Shown here piece by piece: positions 43,948-52,564 of a stretch of DNA of 64,000 bases (its first letter is position 1; every line of letters begins with the position of its first letter). The DNA is from Candidatus Sphingomonas phytovorans (GTDB lineage Bacteria; Pseudomonadota; Alphaproteobacteria; Sphingomonadales; Sphingomonadaceae). The stretch spans positions 4,448,501 through 4,512,500 of the forward strand of contig CP119314.1 of the NCBI GenBank assembly GCA_029202385.1, read 5' to 3'. The notes beneath the pieces were generated by a model. That model saw only the letters and a program-made list of their open reading frames with translations, did not search any database and had not been told where the DNA came from. A program made the position numbers and the translations under genes.

Positions 43948-43970
43948 CATGTTTCAATATCAGAAACATG
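43948..43970. promoter_or_regulatory. Perfect inverted repeat CATGTTTC-N7-GAAACATG, candidate operator
   Basis: Eight-base arms match perfectly (43948-43955 and 43963-43970). The site sits 14 bases upstream of the epimerase start and 21 bases after the XRE-cupin stop, in the place of a promoter. A GAAACAT half-site (44718-44724) stands upstream of the XRE-cupin gene itself. The symmetry is seen; control by the neighbouring XRE-cupin protein is inferred. Confidence 0.65.
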
Positions 43971-43991
43971 GTTCTCGAGCGACGAACCGGA

Positions 43992-44636
43992 TTAGTCGGT
44001 GGAGACCAGGTCCCAGCTTTTTCCGGCCGATTGTGCCATGCGTTGCATGCCAGCGCCGGCGCAGACCGAGAGTACCTGGCACGGTTCCCCGCCGACCCAG
44101 ACATAGGCGTGCGCCATGCCGCTGTCGAAATAGACCGAATCGCCCTGAGCAAGCGGCAGCGGCGCGTAGAGATCGGAGTGAAGCTCCATCGCGCCCGAAA
44201 GGATATAGAGATATTCCTCGCCGGAATGGCGGACCAGCCCGCCCAGCTCGTCGACGCTGCGCGCCTTTACTTCGATGATGATCGGCACCATCATCTTCCC
44301 CAGCAGATCGGCGGCCGGATAGTGATGGGTGTGGCGTTCGGAGCTGGCGCCGGGCCATTTTCCGGCGCGCTGCACGCTGCGGCGGCCCACGGCGGCGGGG
44401 GGCTGCTCGGCCGGCGTGGTGCCCGCGACGAGGCTGCCGATGTCGACGCCCAGGCCCTGCGCCAGCCGCACCAGCTTGTCATAGGTCATCGCCATCTTGC
44501 CGTTCTCCAGCTTCGACAGCGTGGAAAAGGGCATGTCGATCCGGGCGGACAATGCCCGGAGCGTCAGCCCCTGCTCGGTTCGCGCGGCCCGCAATGCGAG
44601 GCCCGGATGCTGACTCTTGGTACTTGCCTTGGCCAT
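43992..44636 (-). CDS. XRE family regulator with cupin sensor domain
   Basis: This 214-residue regulator has an N-terminal helix-turn-helix (LRAARTEQGLTLRALSARIDMPFSTLSKLENGK, about residues 15-47) and a C-terminal cupin_2 barrel (about 105-205; SGEEYLYILSGAMELHSD and DSVYFDSGMAHAYV). This architecture senses small amino-acid or peptide-like ligands. The start at 44636 is supported by GAGAGG ahead of it. It lies upstream of the epimerase in the same direction and divergent from a serine hydrolase, both plausible targets. Confidence 0.9.
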   Translation of the reverse strand: MAKASTKSQHPGLALRAARTEQGLTLRALSARIDMPFSTLSKLENGKMAMTYDKLVRLAQGLGVDIGSLVAGTTPAEQPPAAVGRRSVQRAGKWPGASSERHTHHYPAADLLGKMMVPIIIEVKARSVDELGGLVRHSGEEYLYILSGAMELHSDLYAPLPLAQGDSVYFDSGMAHAYVWVGGEPCQVLSVCAGAGMQRMAQSAGKSWDLVSTD

Positions 44637-44842
44637 ATTCCCTCTCCGGGCATTGCTAGCGCAAACCAGCCGGGCAGGGAACGCCGTTAGCCTGATGAGA
44701 AAATGGTTGCCATAAGTGAAACATACGTCATGATGCGCGCGTGTTTCGAGGGAAGCATGGGCAACAGGCGCTTCGATCGAGGGCGCCCAACACCGGCGCC
44801 AGGCCGGGCATTCGATACCGGTAAAGGGGAGGAAGCGTGAGC

Positions 44843-46807
44843 ATGCGAATCGTGAAGACCATCGCCTTGTGCCTTGCGGCACTGGCCCTGCCTGCGTCGG
44901 GACAGTCGCCGCGTGCGCCTGCGGCATCGCTCGTCCCCGCCGGGGTCACGGCGCAAGCCCCGTCGGCGGGTGCGCAACTGACCGCGACTGACGTCGACAG
45001 CTGGCTCGACGGGCTGATGCCCTATAGCATCGAATCGGGCGGAATCGCGGGGGCGGTGGTCGTCGTGGTCAAGGACGGCAAGGTCCTGACCCAGCGCGGC
45101 TTCGGCAAGGCCGATGTGAAGACCGGCAAGCGGGTCGATCCGGCGGCGACATTGTTCCGGCCCGGCTCGGTCTCGAAGCTGTTCACCTGGACGGCCGTGA
45201 TGCAGCAGGTCCAGGCGGGCAAGCTCGATCTCGACAAGGATGTGAACGCCTATCTCGATTTCACCATTCCGCCTGCCTACGGCAAGCCGATCACGCTGCG
45301 GAACCTGATGACTCACACCTCGGGCTTCGAGGAGACGGCGAAGTACCTCATCACGACCAAGCCCGAGGACAACCGGCCCCTCGACGCGGTGCTGAAGCGC
45401 TGGGTGCCGCACCGGATCTATGCGCCGGGCAGCACGGCTTCCTATTCCAACTATGGCGCGTCGCTCGCCGGCTATCTGGTCGAGCGGGTCTCGGGCGAGA
45501 AGTTCGACGACTATGTCCAGCGCCATATCCTGGCGCCGATCGGCATGCGCCATTCGAGCTTCGCCCAGCCGCTGCCGCCCGCGCTCGCCGCGGCCATGTC
45601 GCAAGGCTATGCCGTCGCTTCGGGCGAGCCGCAGAAATTCGAGATCATCCCGATGTCCCCGGCCGGGGCGCTGTCCTCGACCGGTGCCGACATGGCCCAG
45701 TTCATGATCGCGCACCTCGCCCAGGGCGGGCCCTTGCTCAACCCGCAGACCGCCGCGCTGATGCATGCGACCGCCAACACGCCGATCCCCGGCCTGCCGG
45801 GCATGGCGCTCGGTTTCTATCATGAGGACCGCAACGGGCTGAACATCGTCGGGCATGGCGGCGACACCAACTGGTTCCATTCCGATCTGCATCTGTATCT
45901 CGACAAGAATGTCGGGCTGTTCGTGTCGTTCAACAGCTCGGGCAAGGCGGGGGCGGCACACACCCTGCGCGGCAAGCTGTTCGAGGGCTTCTCCGACCGT
46001 TATTTCCCGCAGCCCGCGCCTGAACTGCCGACGCTTGCCACGGCGGCGGAGCATGGGCGCCTGCTGGTCGGCCACTATGTCAGCAGCCGTGGTTCGCTGA
46101 CCAACTGGCTGCGTATCGCCACCCTGCTTGGCGAGGCGACGGTCGTGCTCAACGACGACAAGACGATCACGGTGTCAGCCCTGACCGATGCCGCCGGCGC
46201 GCCGAAGCGCTGGCGCGAGGTGGCGCCGTGGCAATGGCAGGAGGTCGGCGGCGACGATCGGCTCGGCGCGCTGGTGAGGGACGGCAAGGTCGTTGCCCTG
46301 GCGCCCAAGGGAATCGCCGCGATCATCCTGTTCCTGCCGGCTTCCACGTCGCTGAATGCCGGGTGGATCGTGCCGACACTGCTCGCGGCGCTGGCGGTGA
46401 TGCTGGTGACCGCCCTGTCCTGGCCGATCGTCGCGCTGGTGCGCCGTCGTTATGGCTATCGCCCGTCGATCGCAGGGAGGCCGCTGATGCTGCACCGGGC
46501 GACGCGGATCACGGCATGGATAGCGCTAATCGTCGCGGGCGGCTGGATGGCGATGCTGGCGGTGCTGGGCAGCAACCTCGCGGCGCTCGACGGGCGGCTC
46601 GATATCTGGATGCGGCTGCTGCAGCTGCTGACGCTGGTCGCCGTCGCGGGCACCGCGCTGACCCTCTGGAATGCCTGGACGATGGCACGCAGTTCGGACC
46701 GCAAGCGACTGGCGACGGGATGGACCGTGCTGGTCGCGATCTCAGCCGTCTATCTGGTCTGGCTGGCGTTCAGCCTGCGGACGATGACGCCCGACCTGAA
46801 TTTCTAG
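44843..46807 (+). CDS. Serine hydrolase (class C beta-lactamase-like) with C-terminal membrane domain
   Basis: This 654-residue protein starts with a signal peptide (ending near ASGQS), then a penicillin-binding/beta-lactamase domain (about 50-390). The nucleophile is in PGSVSKLF, the YxN motif in SYSNYGASL, and HGGDT takes the KTG position. A beta-rich region follows, then about four helices at the C-terminus (from about 510). The ATG at 44843 fits the GGGGAGGA site better than GTG 44837. It may trim cell-wall peptides, which fits the epimerase next door. Confidence 0.85.
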   Translation: MRIVKTIALCLAALALPASGQSPRAPAASLVPAGVTAQAPSAGAQLTATDVDSWLDGLMPYSIESGGIAGAVVVVVKDGKVLTQRGFGKADVKTGKRVDPAATLFRPGSVSKLFTWTAVMQQVQAGKLDLDKDVNAYLDFTIPPAYGKPITLRNLMTHTSGFEETAKYLITTKPEDNRPLDAVLKRWVPHRIYAPGSTASYSNYGASLAGYLVERVSGEKFDDYVQRHILAPIGMRHSSFAQPLPPALAAAMSQGYAVASGEPQKFEIIPMSPAGALSSTGADMAQFMIAHLAQGGPLLNPQTAALMHATANTPIPGLPGMALGFYHEDRNGLNIVGHGGDTNWFHSDLHLYLDKNVGLFVSFNSSGKAGAAHTLRGKLFEGFSDRYFPQPAPELPTLATAAEHGRLLVGHYVSSRGSLTNWLRIATLLGEATVVLNDDKTITVSALTDAAGAPKRWREVAPWQWQEVGGDDRLGALVRDGKVVALAPKGIAAIILFLPASTSLNAGWIVPTLLAALAVMLVTALSWPIVALVRRRYGYRPSIAGRPLMLHRATRITAWIALIVAGGWMAMLAVLGSNLAALDGRLDIWMRLLQLLTLVAVAGTALTLWNAWTMARSSDRKRLATGWTVLVAISAVYLVWLAFSLRTMTPDLNF

Positions 46808-46825
46808 GGCAGGGCGCAACCGGCA

Positions 46826-46858
46826 CCGGCGGGGAGGATATCGTTCGCTCCCCGCCGG
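46826..46858 (+). terminator. Strong hairpin after the serine hydrolase gene
   Basis: Perfect 11-base arms CCGGCGGGGAG (46826-46836) and CTCCCCGCCGG (46848-46858) enclose an 11-base loop, 19 bases after the stop codon. No T-run follows, so termination would be imperfect or Rho-dependent. It also bounds the region upstream of ogt. Confidence 0.5.
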
Positions 46859-46943
46859 GCCGAATAAACTTTGAAGGCAATCTCCGGGGTGTGTCGATCG
46901 GCGCCCGGGCCCATGTCATGATCCGCAAGAACGGAGCAACGAC

Positions 46944-47432
46944 ATGACCTATTCTTACAAGACGATCCCGTCGCCGGTCGGCGACCTGAAGCTGGTCGCG
47001 AGCGACAAGGGGCTGGCTGCGATCCTGTGGGAGAATGATCGTCCGGGCCGAGTCCGGCTTGGCGTGATGGTCGAGGACGCGGACCATCCCGTGCTGGTCG
47101 AGACCGGGCGGCAGCTCGACGCCTATTTCGCCGGTACGCTGACCGCGTTCACCGTCCCGCTCGATTTCGCTGGCACCGATTTCCAGAAGAGCGTGTGGCA
47201 GGCGCTGCTGACCATCCCGTTCGGCGAGACGCGCAGCTATGCTGAGATCGCCCGCCAGGTCGGCAGGCCGAGCGCCGTGCGGGCGGTCGGCGCGGCGAAC
47301 GGGAAGAACCCGATCTCGATCATCGCGCCGTGCCACCGGGTGATCGGATCGAACGGCGCGCTGACCGGCTTTGCCGGCGGGCTGGCGGCGAAGGAACGGC
47401 TGCTCGGCCTCGAAAGCGGGCAGGCGGCGTGA
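46944..47432 (+). CDS. ogt: Methylated-DNA--protein-cysteine methyltransferase
   Basis: This 162-residue suicide enzyme removes methyl groups from O6-methylguanine. The active-site Cys is in ISIIAPCHRVIGSNGALTGFAGG (PCHR near residue 131), and the helix-turn-helix region TIPFGETRSYAEIARQVGRPSAVRAVGAANGKN precedes it. Its stop overlaps the GTG of the 2OG oxygenase (GTGA), so the two are coupled, and both fit alkylation damage repair. Confidence 0.95.
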   Translation: MTYSYKTIPSPVGDLKLVASDKGLAAILWENDRPGRVRLGVMVEDADHPVLVETGRQLDAYFAGTLTAFTVPLDFAGTDFQKSVWQALLTIPFGETRSYAEIARQVGRPSAVRAVGAANGKNPISIIAPCHRVIGSNGALTGFAGGLAAKERLLGLESGQAA

Positions 47433-48121
47433 TCGAGGCGATCGACTGGAGCGGCGTGCAGGCCGCGCTGAACGGGCAGGGCTGGGCGATGCTGCCCGGC
47501 CTGCTCTCTGCCGCCGAATGCGATGCGACCACCGCGCTCTATGGGCCGGGGCCGGCCTTCCGCAGCCACGTGGTGATGGCGCGGCACGGCTTCGGGCAGG
47601 GCGAATATCGCTATTTCGCTTACCCCCTGCCGCCGCTGGTCGCGGGGCTGCGCGGGGCGCTCTATCCGCGCCTTGCCCCGATCGCCGATCGCTGGAACGA
47701 GCGGATGGGGATCGATGCGCGCTTCCCCGGCGATCACGCCGCCTTTCTCGACCGGTGCCATGCGGCGGGGCAGTCGCGGCCGACGCCGCTGCTGCTCCGC
47801 TACGGCGCGGGCGATTATAATTGCCTCCACCAGGATCTGTATGGCGAGCATGTCTTTCCGTTACAGGTCGCCATCCTGCTGTCGGCGCCCGGGGAGGACT
47901 TTACCGGCGGCGAATTCGTGCTGACCGAGCAACGCCCGCGCATGCAGTCGCGCGCGGAGGTGGTGCCGCTCGCGAGGGGTGATGCCGTGGTGTTCGCGGT
48001 CAACCAGCGGCCACAGCGCGGCACGCGCGGCGATTACCGGGTGGCGTTGCGGCATGGGGTCAGCAAGGTCCGCATGGGCCACCGCCACACGCTTGGCATC
48101 ATCTTCCACGACGCGCGCTGA
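47429..48121 (+). CDS. 2OG-Fe(II) oxygenase, partner of ogt
   Basis: This 230-residue protein belongs to the 2-oxoglutarate/iron dioxygenase superfamily. The iron-binding HQD is in NCLHQDLYGEHVFPLQVAILLS near residue 134, with the distal His and 2OG Arg in the C-terminal RMGHRHTLGIIFHDAR. The central FTGGEFVLTEQRPRMQSRAEV matches a prolyl-hydroxylase-like/putative repair subgroup, distinct from classical AlkB. The GTG at 47429 overlaps the ogt stop. Repair of alkylated bases is inferred from the coupling, not from sequence alone. Confidence 0.83.
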   Translation: MIEAIDWSGVQAALNGQGWAMLPGLLSAAECDATTALYGPGPAFRSHVVMARHGFGQGEYRYFAYPLPPLVAGLRGALYPRLAPIADRWNERMGIDARFPGDHAAFLDRCHAAGQSRPTPLLLRYGAGDYNCLHQDLYGEHVFPLQVAILLSAPGEDFTGGEFVLTEQRPRMQSRAEVVPLARGDAVVFAVNQRPQRGTRGDYRVALRHGVSKVRMGHRHTLGIIFHDAR

Positions 48122-48150
48122 ACGCCGGTCAGGCGCTCAGCGCGGGGCCG

Positions 48151-49194
48151 TCATGCAAGCGAGGCCATGTCGATCACGAACCGGTAGCGCACGTCGCCCC
48201 GTTCCATCCGCTCGAACGCATGGTTGATCTGCTGGATCGGGACGATCTCGCAATCGGGCAGGATGTCCTTTTCCGCGCAGAAGGCGAGCATCTCCTGGGT
48301 CTCGACCGTGCCGCCGACTGGCGACCCGGAGATGCGGCGGCGACCCATGATCAGCGGCAGGCTCGAATAGCTGTCCATCATCGCCAGCGCGCCGACGATC
48401 ACCAGCGTCGAATCCACATCGAGCAGCCCGAGATAGGGCGACAGGTCATGGCCCACCGGAATCGTATCGATGATCAGGTCGAAGGACGAGGCCGCCGCCT
48501 GCATCGCGGCGTCGTCTCCGGAAACCAGCACGCGCCCCGCACCAAGCGCCAGCGCATCGGCCGCCTTCGCATCCGACCGGGTGATGACCGTCACTTCCGC
48601 GCCAAGCCCGACCGCAAGCTTCACCGCCATATGGCCGAGCCCGCCAAGCCCGATGACGCCGACCCGGCTGCCGGGCACGACATTCCAGGTGCGCAGTGGT
48701 GACCAGGTGGTGATGCCGGCGCAGAGCAGGGGCGCCGCATGGGCCGGATCGAGGCCCTTGGGCAACGCCAGGACGAACTCCTCGCGCACGACGATATGCT
48801 TCGAATAGCCGCCATAAGTAAGGTCGCCGGTGATCCGGTCCCGCCCGTTATAAGTGAGCGTCACGCCCTCGCGGCACATCTGCTCCTCGTGCTTCAGGCA
48901 CTGGTCGCAGTGCTGGCAGCTGTCGACGATCGTGCCGACAGCGACCTGGTCGCCGATCTTGTGATGCGTGACGCCGCCCCCGACGGCCGAGACCCGCCCG
49001 ATGATCTCATGGCCTGGGATCGAGGGATAGATCGCCCCACCCCAGTCGTTGCGGGTCATGTGCAGGTCGGAATGGCAGACGCCGCAATAGAGGATGTCGA
49101 TCGCTACGTCGTTGTCGCGTAGCTCGCGTCGTTCGAAGGCGAACGGCGCGAGGGGAGATTCGGCGTCCTGTGCCGCATAGCCGATGGTCTTCAT
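48151..49194 (-). CDS. Zinc-dependent NAD(P)-dependent alcohol dehydrogenase (YahK/CAD-like)
   Basis: This 347-residue medium-chain dehydrogenase has catalytic zinc ligands in YCGVCHSDLHMTRNDWG, structural zinc Cys in CQHCDQCLKHEEQMC and a nucleotide fold GLGGLGHMAVKLAVGLGAEVTVITRS. The DNMPT-like acidic/neutral split suggests NADP preference but is not conclusive. It is similar to YahK and cinnamyl-alcohol dehydrogenases, which reduce aldehydes. The downstream neighbour SDR and the divergent AraC regulator suggest one regulated aldehyde-metabolism group. Confidence 0.88.
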   Translation of the reverse strand: MKTIGYAAQDAESPLAPFAFERRELRDNDVAIDILYCGVCHSDLHMTRNDWGGAIYPSIPGHEIIGRVSAVGGGVTHHKIGDQVAVGTIVDSCQHCDQCLKHEEQMCREGVTLTYNGRDRITGDLTYGGYSKHIVVREEFVLALPKGLDPAHAAPLLCAGITTWSPLRTWNVVPGSRVGVIGLGGLGHMAVKLAVGLGAEVTVITRSDAKAADALALGAGRVLVSGDDAAMQAAASSFDLIIDTIPVGHDLSPYLGLLDVDSTLVIVGALAMMDSYSSLPLIMGRRRISGSPVGGTVETQEMLAFCAEKDILPDCEIVPIQQINHAFERMERGDVRYRFVIDMASLA

Positions 49195-49232
49195 GTGATA
49201 CTCCCGTTGTCAGTGTTGGTGGCGGGCGGCGG

Positions 49233-50195
49233 TCAGAAACGTTCGCCCACCATCTCCTCACTCTTCGCCCAGAGCGCCCGGGCGTGGTCCGGGTCCAGCG
49301 CATAGGGGCGCACGCCGCCGCGAAGGCCTTCGCCCTCGACGATGCCGGCGACGTGGCAATCCTCGCAATATCTGCCGCCCGTCTCTTCCGGGTCGGCGAC
49401 GATCGCGGCCCAGACCGAGGTCGCCGCGCCTTGCGGGATGGTCTTGAAGCGAAAAGGGGCGCCCCCCGCCGCGGCTTGGGCTTCGTTGATCGATGTGACC
49501 AGCGCGTCCATTGCCTCCTGAGTCATATGGCGGGCGAGTTCAGTGTGGATGCCGCCGGGATGGACCGCGGTGGCGCGGATACCCCGCTCCTTGTGGCGCC
49601 GGTCGAACTCGACCGCGAACAGGATATTGGCGGTCTTGGAACGGCCATAGGCGACGAATTCGGCATAGCGCGTATGCTCGAAATTCGGGTCGTCGAGATC
49701 GACATCGGCGAAGCGATGGCCCGCCGATGACAGGTTCACCAGCCGCCCGCCCGCATTGATCAGCGAGGCGATTCGGTTGACCAGCACGAAATGGCCGAGA
49801 TGGTTCGTACCGAACTGGGTCTCGAACCCGTTGGCGGTGGTGCCTTTCGGAGTCGCCATGACACCGGCATTGGCGATCACCACGTCGAAGCGGCGGCCAT
49901 CGGCAAGCAGCGCGTCGGCGCAGGCGCGCACGCTGGCGAGATCGGCCAGGTCGAGCTGGACCAGTTCAAGGCTGCCGCCATTGGCTGCCTGGTCGCGCAC
50001 CACCTGGGTCGCATGTTCCGCCTTGGCGAGGTCGCGCGCGGCGCCGACCACATGCGCCCCGTGAGCGGCAAGGGCGCGCGCCGTCTCGACGCCGAGGCCG
50101 GCCGAGGCGCCGGTCACCAGGATGCGCTTGCCGCGCAGGGATACGCCGTCGAGTATTTCGTCGGTGGTCGTGGTGTCGCCGAAAGTGCCGCTCAT
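49233..50195 (-). CDS. SDR family NAD(P)-dependent oxidoreductase
   Basis: This 320-residue short-chain dehydrogenase has TGASAGLGVETARALAAHGA at about residues 24-43, NAGVMATP near 109 and YGRSKTAN (catalytic Tyr and Lys) near 182. It is somewhat longer than classical SDRs and similar to the WWOX/retinol-dehydrogenase-like subgroup. It is upstream of the alcohol dehydrogenase and divergent from the AraC gene. The substrate is unknown. Confidence 0.88.
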   Translation of the reverse strand: MSGTFGDTTTTDEILDGVSLRGKRILVTGASAGLGVETARALAAHGAHVVGAARDLAKAEHATQVVRDQAANGGSLELVQLDLADLASVRACADALLADGRRFDVVIANAGVMATPKGTTANGFETQFGTNHLGHFVLVNRIASLINAGGRLVNLSSAGHRFADVDLDDPNFEHTRYAEFVAYGRSKTANILFAVEFDRRHKERGIRATAVHPGGIHTELARHMTQEAMDALVTSINEAQAAAGGAPFRFKTIPQGAATSVWAAIVADPEETGGRYCEDCHVAGIVEGEGLRGGVRPYALDPDHARALWAKSEEMVGERF

Positions 50196-50359
50196 GGGGA
50201 TTTCCTAGCAAAGGGTGGGCAGGTTGCGGCGCCTATCTGGTCGGCGCGGCCCCGATCCGCGCGCCTGATCGTGTCGAGTTCTTGCCCGATCCTATCAGCC
50301 GATTGGCGTGCCGACCGTATTGCGCTTGTTTCGTGCGCCCTGCGCGCCATGTTGCAGGC

Positions 50360-51256
50360 ATGCAGGACCAGCTCGATCGATTGTGCGCCCTTGCCTTGCG
50401 GCATCACGACGATGGCCGGCGTGGCGGTGTAATCCCGCGCCTGGCGGTGCACGTCAGCGGGGCGCCGACCGGGGCCCTGCCCGGCATGTACGAGCCGATG
50501 ATCTGCATCGTCCTGCAGGGGGCGAAGCAGGTGATGATCGGCGACCGCCTGTTGCACTATGGCGCGGCTGACCAGCTCATCGCCTCGATCGACCTGCCGG
50601 TGTCTGGCTGCATCGTCGAGGCAAGCGCGGACAAGCCTTATATCGTGGTCAGCATGGCGTTGAACCAGGACGCGGTGACGTCCCTGCTATCGGACCTGCC
50701 GCTCCGGGCGGAGGAGCCGACCGCCGGCTTCGCGGTCGGCTCGGTGACGTCGCAGCTGCTCGATTCCTGGGCGAGGCTGCTTGCCCTGTTCGAGTCTCCC
50801 GGCGATGTCCCGGTGCTGGCGCCGATGCTCGAGCGGGAGATCCTCTATCGTATCCTGCAGGGGCCGCAGGGTGGCCTGCTGCGCCAGGCGGCGATGGCCG
50901 ACAGCCGCTTGTCGCAGGTGCGCGCCGCGATCGGCTGGATCCGGACCCATTTCGACAAGCCGCTCCGGGTTGAGGCACTGGCTGAGATCGCCGGGATGAG
51001 TCCCGCGTCCTTCCACCGGCACTTCAAGCAGGCAACGGCGATGAGCCCGTTGCAATATCAGAAATCCCTGCGCCTCCAGCAGGCGCGCCGCCTGCTGATC
51101 GCCAGTGCCGACGCCTCGCGCGCGGCCTATTCGGTCGGTTATGAAAGCGCATCGCAGTTCAGCCGGGAATATGCGCGGATGTTCGGTTGCCCGCCGGCAC
51201 GCGACGCGGAGCGATTGCGTGGCCAGGGCGCTCTGGAAATTGCCGACGCCGCCTGA
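50360..51256 (+). CDS. AraC family transcriptional regulator
   Basis: This 298-residue regulator has an N-terminal AraC_N effector domain (about 20-165; PGMYEPMICIVLQGAKQVMIG) and two C-terminal helix-turn-helix motifs (about 195-290: EALAEIAGMSPASFHRHFKQATAMSPLQYQK and the second motif AAYSVGYESASQFSREYARMFG). It is divergent from the SDR/ADH pair with a 164-base gap and probably activates it. The ATG at 50360 gives MQDQLDRL, the usual start of this class. Confidence 0.9.
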   Translation: MQDQLDRLCALALRHHDDGRRGGVIPRLAVHVSGAPTGALPGMYEPMICIVLQGAKQVMIGDRLLHYGAADQLIASIDLPVSGCIVEASADKPYIVVSMALNQDAVTSLLSDLPLRAEEPTAGFAVGSVTSQLLDSWARLLALFESPGDVPVLAPMLEREILYRILQGPQGGLLRQAAMADSRLSQVRAAIGWIRTHFDKPLRVEALAEIAGMSPASFHRHFKQATAMSPLQYQKSLRLQQARRLLIASADASRAAYSVGYESASQFSREYARMFGCPPARDAERLRGQGALEIADAA

Positions 51257-51360
51257 ATCGGACGGCAGACCGGGCTCGCAAACCCAACGCGGCTATGGCG
51301 TCCCGCCCGTCGCCGCGCTAGGGTTTCAGGATTATATATCCTATAGGAGCGGTCCGGGTG

Positions 51361-51819
51361 ATGATTAGCGTATATCGGACGGCGGCGCTTTCGGCCGCCC
51401 TGGTTCTTGGCATCGGGGCTTTGGCACTGCCGGCACAGGCGCAGGATTGCCGTTCGATCGCTGATCCGGCCCGGCGGCTCGCCTGCTACGACCAGCAGCA
51501 GGGACCCCCTGCAGCAACGCCTGCCCCGACGGCCGAACCGGTCCGGCCGGAGCCCGGTCATGCCGCCGTGCGCGAGGCGAGGGCGCCCGAGCCCGCGGCA
51601 CCCAAATCGGGATTCCGCAGCACCATCGCCGGCATTTCTCCGACGAGCTTCGGGTTGTACGAGTTCCGGCTCGCCGATGGCAGCGTGTGGAGCACCACCA
51701 CCAGCGGTGGCGCGCGGCCTGCCGTCGGCGATGTAGTGACCTATCGTCGCAGCATGCTCGGCGCGCATTTCTTCGACATCAAGGGCCGGCGCTCGGTGAC
51801 GGTGCGGCGCGAGCGCTGA
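51361..51819 (+). CDS. Exported protein of unknown function
   Basis: I do not recognise a function. The 152-residue protein has a signal peptide ending in PAQAQ near residue 28, then CRSIADPARRLACYDQQQ, which places two Cys in a motif often found in small secreted proteins. A Pro/Ala/Glu-rich linker (about 48-82) is followed by a beta-rich C-terminal domain (about 83-152). It has an AGGAGC ribosome site upstream. It is convergent with the DUF1345 gene. Confidence 0.7.
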   Translation: MISVYRTAALSAALVLGIGALALPAQAQDCRSIADPARRLACYDQQQGPPAATPAPTAEPVRPEPGHAAVREARAPEPAAPKSGFRSTIAGISPTSFGLYEFRLADGSVWSTTTSGGARPAVGDVVTYRRSMLGAHFFDIKGRRSVTVRRER

Positions 51820-51833
51820 GATCGCGTTGGCGA

Positions 51834-52469
51834 TCAGCCGGCGCCGCCGCCGAGTACGTTGATCGAAAAGGCCAGCACGCCGATGTTGAACACGAAGGCG
51901 GCGAGGCAATGGCCGATCGCGACGCGCCTGATCCGCGCGGAACTGATGGCAGTGTCGGATGTCTGGAAGGTCATTCCCAGCGTGAAGCTGAAATAGACGA
52001 AGTCCCAGTAATCCGGCTCCGGACATTTCGAGATGTCGATGCCGCCGGTGTCACCGCCCCCGCCGGCGCGCGAATAGAACATATGGGCATAATGCAGGGC
52101 ATAGACGGTGTTCGAGAACAGCCAGGCCAGCGCGAGCGTCACGATCAGCAAGGCGGTGGAGACCGGGTTTCCCTTGCCGCTCAGCAGTTCGCTCGCGACC
52201 GACACCAGCACCACCAGCGAGACAAGCGCGGTGAGCGCCAGCAGCAGGGCGCGGTTGGCGTCATTGTCCTTGGCGTGCTGCCGCATGTCGTCGGTCGTGT
52301 CGCGGAGCAGGGGGGCGACCAGCAGCAGGAACAGGGCGCTGGCGATGTCGAATGCGGCCATCGTGCCGCGCCCCTTGCCGAGCATCGGGATCAGGACCGC
52401 GAGCCCGGCCGCGAACACCAGGATGAAGACGACGAATCGCGCCGGGGCGATCTTCCTGCCGAGTTGCAT
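51834..52469 (-). CDS. DUF1345 family membrane protein
   Basis: This is a 211-residue protein with about six helices and the DUF1345 pattern: an N-terminal ARFVVFILVFAAGLAV, then RANRALLLALTALVSLVVLVSV, and EPDYWDFVYFSFTLGMTFQTSDT near residue 150. Its function is not established in the literature I know. It stands alone, facing the exported protein gene and divergent from hisS. Confidence 0.85.
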   Translation of the reverse strand: MQLGRKIAPARFVVFILVFAAGLAVLIPMLGKGRGTMAAFDIASALFLLLVAPLLRDTTDDMRQHAKDNDANRALLLALTALVSLVVLVSVASELLSGKGNPVSTALLIVTLALAWLFSNTVYALHYAHMFYSRAGGGGDTGGIDISKCPEPDYWDFVYFSFTLGMTFQTSDTAISSARIRRVAIGHCLAAFVFNIGVLAFSINVLGGGAG

Positions 52470-52564
52470 GACATCGTCCCCGAAGACAGAGGCACGCCAT
52501 GGTTGGGCGCCTGTTATCCAGAGGCTAGCGCTTGACGCCGCCCTCGCATAGATAGCGCGCCTTT

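Noticed and set aside
44718..44724. GAAACAT half-site considered as a full second operator upstream of the XRE-cupin gene
   Set aside because: The opposite arm matches only partly and the spacing is off by one, so only a half-site is supported.
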